This document shows positions 59,228 to 64,000 of a stretch of DNA of 64,000 nt, in pieces. The stretch's first letter is position 1. Every line of letters starts with the position of its first letter. Position numbers and translations under genes: made by a program. The notes under the pieces were generated by a model, which worked only from the letters and a program-made list of their open reading frames with translations, did no database searches and was not told where the DNA came from. Source of the stretch: Dama dama (taxonomy: Eukaryota; Chordata; Mammalia; Artiodactyla; Cervidae); NCBI RefSeq assembly GCF_033118175.1, contig NC_083710.1:35991501-36055500 (forward strand), written 5' to 3'.

Positions 59228-61944
59228 CCTCTGTGGTATTTTTTTTTTCTGCTGATGTTTTTAACTCAATATGATACCAGTATCCAAACAACATTGTTGA
59301 TTGTGTTACCAAAAGTTTCTAAGAAGATATCATTTTTATTACTTCGTATGCACCAGTCTAAATTCAAAAGGTGGGGTTTGTGTTTCTCCCTTGAAGCTGA
59401 ATAAATGAGGTTCAATAAAGTCAAGGAAAGCTGGAGTTTCTGATCTCTGTGCCTCGTTACGATGATGAAGAATTGAGATCCCTGAGGTCCTGAGGTAGCC
59501 AGGGCTCCGGCTGTGAAGGGTTGATGGGCACTTCAAAGCCTGCTCAGAGACCAGTGGTGGTGAGAGTAGGCACAGCTGACCCGGGACAGTGATGCACGCT
59601 CCTGGGATCTGTGCTCTTGGGCCACTTCACGGCTGTGTTGTGTGCCTTGAACCCTTTTCCACCAGCTCTGTTTTCAACTCTTACATCGTCATCACCCTTC
59701 TCTCTAGTTTCCTTCCCCCTTTTTTATTTGGAGAGTTATCACACTATTTACAGAGTCCCTTAAAAACTAAGGTTGGAGCTCTGAGGGGTTGGGGAGATGG
59801 CTTAGTTTAATTCAGAGGAGAACATTTGAACACCTTCCTGCTGTCCCTATGCCTGTCTGCCAAGTCGTTAGTGTTTGTAAATAACACGGAATGCAGCTGC
59901 TTTAAGGAACTCGGTGGTTAATCTTTCCTAATAATTGGATTCTGTTAAAATGAGGCACGTGTCTGTTTTCTTCTAATCTTAGCGAAGTGTGCATTTCCAA
60001 GTTCATTTTAATCACTCTTAGAAAAAGCGAATACTAAAAAGAGTTCCTGTTAGGTCTGCCTGATTGAATCCCTTTCTGTGACTAGTAAAAGTACTAGAAT
60101 CACTCAAAGGCATTTGCTTTTGGGAAACTGTGTGTTTGGGCAGTTAGAAAAGGAGACTTTTTTTTTTAATAGAAGAGAAAAAAACCCACAGTTTAATTAA
60201 CCTACCAGAAAATTCAGAGTGGTTACTCTTCACTTTGTTAATAACAGTCTAGTTTCCATTACTTTCAGTTGTAGATATTTTTATCTTGGAGGAACATTTT
60301 CACAAATGATAGCTTTCATGGCAGTTGACTCTTCATGATAACTCTGATGTCTATCCGTGTGATTTGCATAATACATATAGTGGGGTTTCCTATTGAGTTA
60401 ACCCTTGTGGATACGTCAGTATTTCTGATGTTGCAGGATGTCAGGAGAAATATGGGTGTGGCTAGGGGGTACAGGGGAGTGCAGAAACCATCTCAAGAGG
60501 CAGAGGAGCCTTTGGGTGCTTTCTTTTGCCGTAAAATCCCTCTTTTACATGTCGGCTGTTTGTGCAGTTAGCTGAATTCTTTGAAAACAAATGGTTTTAA
60601 TCTGATCAACCAACTTACCTTTTCCCCTTTATATCTTGTAGCCAATAAATACTTAGTCTAGTGAAGTTGAGTGAAGAGTGATTTAGACTACTCTCTTTCC
60701 TACTTTTTGTGCAGTCGCTCCATTTTTAGCAGCCTTTTGAGAATCATTTTATTTTAACTTTCTAATACAATAAGCCCCCAAACACAAGTTGGTTGGGATT
60801 AATGAATTTTTTTGTGAGGCTGAACCATCTTATAAAAGGCTGTCTCTGATCTGAACTGATTGTAGTCATTAGTTGGAACTCTGAATCCAGGGAACAAGGG
60901 TCACCATGGAGGAAAGAGAAATAAAAATGAAACTTGCCATTTGCAGGTTACAGGGTTTAGTAGGCTGATGTCTCTTGGTTCTGTTTTCTTTTGTGTTGAT
61001 TTCATTCTCCTTTCGTTTCTTCCCACCTGGTGTCCTTAGACTGCTCAAAGCCTATATTAAGAGAGACTGCAGACTGTTCATATCAAACCTGACCGAAGGA
61101 CTTGGGCCAGATTGGATCAAGTGCCTGACCCTGTGGCAGCATCTGCAGAAGGGCTTGTGACTGACCCCCTTACAGAATTTGCATAGAGAAGTCAATTCCT
61201 GTGAGGAGGCCTGGGGCTGGGGAGCAGGTGAGGGGGGAGGAGCAGGTGAGGAGGGGGGTCAGGATGGGGGTCAGGTGAGGGGGAGGAGCAGTGTCCCTGA
61301 GAATCTGGATTAGGTACCCGTGGCTGCAGGGAGCAGGTGGTTGGGGACATGGGGTCTAGAGTTACGTCGAACAGAGCCCCCTGAACAGACATTGTGGTGG
61401 GGAGAAGAGGGTCTTCCCTTAGAAGGGTGTGTTCACGGGACAGGCACCGTCACCAACTAGTGTGGGCGACAGTGGGGCAGTTAACCATTTAAAACATTCT
61501 GCTGATATTATGTTGACGTAATAGTGGTTAAAACCAGTAGTTTCCAAATGGAATATGTAAGATGATTCATTGCGGGGCGGGGGCGAAAGTATGAGCATGG
61601 CTAATGTTTACTTTTACCTAAAAATGAAAGATAGAGTAAGTCTTGCTGGTTCTTAATAAATGGACGGCGCTGGCGCCCGTGTGCCATCCACACGCGTGGT
61701 CCGTGTCACGGCAGGATGCACGGTGCTGCAGGCTGACCTGCCACCCCTCTGGTTTGTTGTGCTGTTGCCGTCTGTCATGATTTAAGTGTAGACCTGGGGG
61801 TTATAGGATTTAATCTGTTTCAGCTAAGCTAAGGGACAGATGACTCAAAAAGGTTGTTTCAAAAATAACCATGTAGTGATGAGGTATGCCGGAACCACAC
61901 TAAGTTCCTCATGCAGATCATTGAGTTAATTCTTCACAAGATTG

Positions 61945-62040
61945 TAGAGGTTGGTGCGGGTATAAACGTCATTTACAGATGAGGAAACCGATAAAGAGAG
62001 TGGCTTGGTAACTTCCCTAGGAAGGCGATGATAGTAAAAA
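61945..62040 (+). repeat. MIR-like SINE remnant
   Basis: CATTTACAGATGAGGAAACCG and GTGGCTTGGTAACTTCCC follow the MIR core. Confidence 0.65.
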
Positions 62041-62194
62041 CCCATCCTGTGTTTTAAAGTCATTTGAAGTCATTCTTTAAGTAATTCTGCCACCAGCTTG
62101 ATAGACATTTAGGTTTATTTCTGTTTATTTTCAATTTTAGGAATTTATTTTTTCTTCCTGTTTTTGTTTTTAATTTAGTTTTTAAAAAATATGG

Positions 62195-62370
62195 ATACAG
62201 GAACTTTCCTGGTGGTCCAGTGGCTGAGATTCTGAGCTCCCAATGCAGGGGGCCCAGGTTCGATCCCTGGTTGGGGAACTAGATCTCACATGCTGCAACT
62301 AAAAGTCTGCATGCTGCAACTAAAGATCCTGTGTTCCTCAATTGAGACCCAGGGCAGCCAAATAAATCTT
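62195..62370 (+). repeat. CHR-type SINE with 15-bp target-site duplication
   Basis: A sense head (TTCCTGGTGGTCCAGTGGC, then CAGGTTCGATCCCTGG) is followed by CTGCAACTAAA modules. The exact 15-bp repeat TTTTAAAAAATATGG at 62180-62194 and 62371-62385 bounds it. Confidence 0.93.
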
Positions 62371-62828
62371 TTTTAAAAAATATGGGTGCAAAAGAAACTT
62401 CTTATATCCATGTACATGCACAGTGGCCTCACTTTCATTGCTCGCTCCTCTTTTCTCTCTCTCTATAAATAATCATTTATATTAGCTTTTGATTTAGCCT
62501 TCCTAGTTTTAAAATATCAGCAGACATGCGCTTGTGTTTATGGACATAGTTGAAGAGTTCTCATTCTTCAGCACTCCTCTGCAGGTAGCCTGTTAACAGT
62601 TAACGCATACAGGACCTCACCCTGGGACAGTTCTCTGAAACCTGTCCTCGGTCCTTGTTTACTCCCTGGATCCTCCCTGATTGACTTCCAGGTGTTTTAT
62701 TAGCCTGCTTTTCACGTCATTGTTTCTATTCATGGGAAGGAAGAAGGCAGAAAATATTTGTCAAGCTCTGTGTTCTTTTCTTTGTAAAGTAAGACTGTTC
62801 CTCCCTTGTCATTAAACAGAAGGAAACT

Positions 62829-62954
62829 CGTGCCTCCCCAGCATCTAGTGGTTAAGACTATGTGCCTCCAATGCAGGGACGCAGGTTTGATTCCTGGCTG
62901 GGGAACTAAGATCCCACATGCCTCGGGGCAAGGCCAAAAAAAAAAAAAAGAAGA
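62829..62954 (+). repeat. CHR-type SINE inside a MIR, with target-site duplication
   Basis: A sense CHR head and an A-rich tail are bounded by AGAAGGAAACT at 62818-62828 and 62955-62965. Confidence 0.92.
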
Positions 62955-63070
62955 AGAAGGAAACTGAAGCTGAGTGAGTCGTGGTCACCTGCTTCAGGCC
63001 ACATGGCCAGTGAGAGGTGGGGCTGCCATTCAGGATTCAACTCCAGAGCAAGTCCACATCCTCCTGATGG
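62955..63070 (+). repeat. MIR-like SINE remnant
   Basis: GGAAACTGAAGCTGAGTGAG, then GCCACATGGCCAGTGAGAGG and GCCATTCAGGATTCAACTCC follow the MIR 3' half. Confidence 0.72.
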
Positions 63071-63530
63071 ATCAGGCACGGTGTGACCTGGCGTTTCAGC
63101 ATGTCGGTGGTGGTTCAGCTGTCACACTGCTGATTTTTTCATCTAATACTTCTAAGTATCCTGTTTTTTTTCTTATTTTCTGTTTTTATTTTTTGTATGG
63201 CACTGAAGAACTTGATAGTAAACTTCACTATTATGTTTTTTTTAAAGAATTTTTGAGAGTTATATTTTTAAATGTACAGTATAGAAAATGGTTCTTATAC
63301 AACCAATACTATCAAAACAGTGGGAGTTGGAAAAGAAAAAAATTCTCCAGAATCCTAAACCTTAACTAATCTCACTATTTAAACTGTGTAGTTCTTTTAA
63401 CTCAGTAGTCCTAAAGGCCAAACCTATCGCATGTATCTTTCTTTTGTTTTAACCTGAAACTGATGTCAAGAGCATCCATTTAATGTTAAAATGGCTAATT
63501 TGCAGTCAGGACAGTTATTTCTACCCTCAG

Positions 63531-63882
63531 TTCAGTTCAGTTGCTCAGTTGTGTCCAACTCTTTGCGACCCCATGGACTGTAGCACACCAGGCTTCCCTA
63601 TCCGTCGCCAACTCCTGGAGTTTACTTAAAGTCATGTCCGCTGAGTCAGTGATGCCATCCAACCATCTCATCCTCTGTCATCCCCTTCTCCTCCTGCCTT
63701 CAGTCTTTCTCAGCATCAGTTCCAATGAGTTTTCCACCGAGTCAGTTCTTCGCATCAGGTGGCCAAAGTATTGGAGTTTCAGCTTCAGCATCAGTCCTTC
63801 CAGGACTGATTTCCTTTAGGTTGGACTGATTGGGTCTCCTTACAGTCCAAGGGACTTTTAAGAGTCTTCTCCAGCTCCACAG
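63531..63882 (-). mobile_element. BovB LINE 3' end with target-site duplication
   Basis: An antisense BovB tail (TTCAGTTCAGTTGCTCAGTTG) through the ORF 3' region to AGTCTTCTCCAGCTCCACAG. The exact 12-bp repeat TTCTACCCTCAG at 63519-63530 and 63883-63894 flanks it. Confidence 0.95.
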
Positions 63883-64000
63883 TTCTACCCTCAGGTACCT
63901 TATAATTTATGAGGATCATAAATATTTGCTATCTTGCTTTCTCTTCTCTCAACAACTCTAGGCTTGGAAATTCTTTCTCTGGAAATTGTTTTACCCCCAA

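Larger units (their letters stand above)
56499..64000 (+). other. USP12: USP12 intron 2, 5' part
   Basis: The intron starts with GTAAGT and continues past the right edge. Apart from the repeats listed, stretches over 300 bp with no recognised content are about 56499-59029 (T-rich from 58030 to 58600, with TA-rich microsatellite-like sequence near 57020-57050 and 57300-57340), 59228-61944 and 63071-63518. I searched by eye for a segment encoding the FGNTCYCN box and did not find one. Confidence 0.88.

Noticed and set aside
61039..61160. An exon-like ORF after a good acceptor (TGTCCTTAG), with AATAAA at 61655
   Set aside because: Spliced in phase 0 from exon 2 it would stop after about six codons, and the peptide in the open frame is not a USP12 segment or any protein I recognise.
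1..64000. CRISPR-like or operon-like systems
   Set aside because: All regularly spaced repeats are minisatellites or SINEs of a mammalian genome, and the only gene has introns.

Overview
The window is genomic DNA from a ruminant, most likely a bovid (cattle, sheep, goat or a relative). The evidence is a dense set of ruminant-type retroposons on both strands: Bov-tA and Bov-A2 SINEs, 5'-truncated BovB (RTE-clade) LINEs, and CHR-type tRNA-derived SINEs of Cetartiodactyla. Older mammalian MIR, L2, L1, LTR-like and Tigger-like fragments are also present. Most long ORFs here are read-through of these repeats or of the GC-rich promoter and are not genes.

One protein-coding gene is recognised: the 5' end of USP12, a ubiquitin-specific protease, on the + strand. 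Coding exon 1 (25951-25998, residues 1-16) lies in a strong CpG island at about 25230-26375. Intron 1 is 30,419 bp. Exon 2 (56418-56498) encodes residues 17-43. Both junctions are phase 0 with GT-AG ends. The exon carrying the catalytic Cys box was not seen, so intron 2 appears to run off the right edge and only about 43 of roughly 370 residues are encoded here.

Layout: 1-24570 is repeat-rich flank upstream of USP12 with no supported gene. 24571-26375 is the promoter and CpG island with GC-box tandem repeats, an inverted CCAAT box, a YY1/TISU-like element and exon 1. 25999-56417 is intron 1. 56499-64000 is the start of intron 2.

Three things deserve a second look. First, a 152-bp inverted repeat with about 97% identical arms lies in intron 1 (32125-32276 and 32734-32885) and could fold into a long double-stranded RNA in the nascent transcript. 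Second, an 8-codon upstream ORF begins in a YY1/TISU-like motif, overlaps the USP12 start codon and ends in TAATG, where the ATG is Met5 of USP12, the position at which the paralogue USP46 begins. Third, a 0.6-kb minisatellite at 50050-50671 has a 110-bp higher-order repeat. I found no operon, defence or other multi-gene system; this is an ordinary mammalian locus with unusual local structures.
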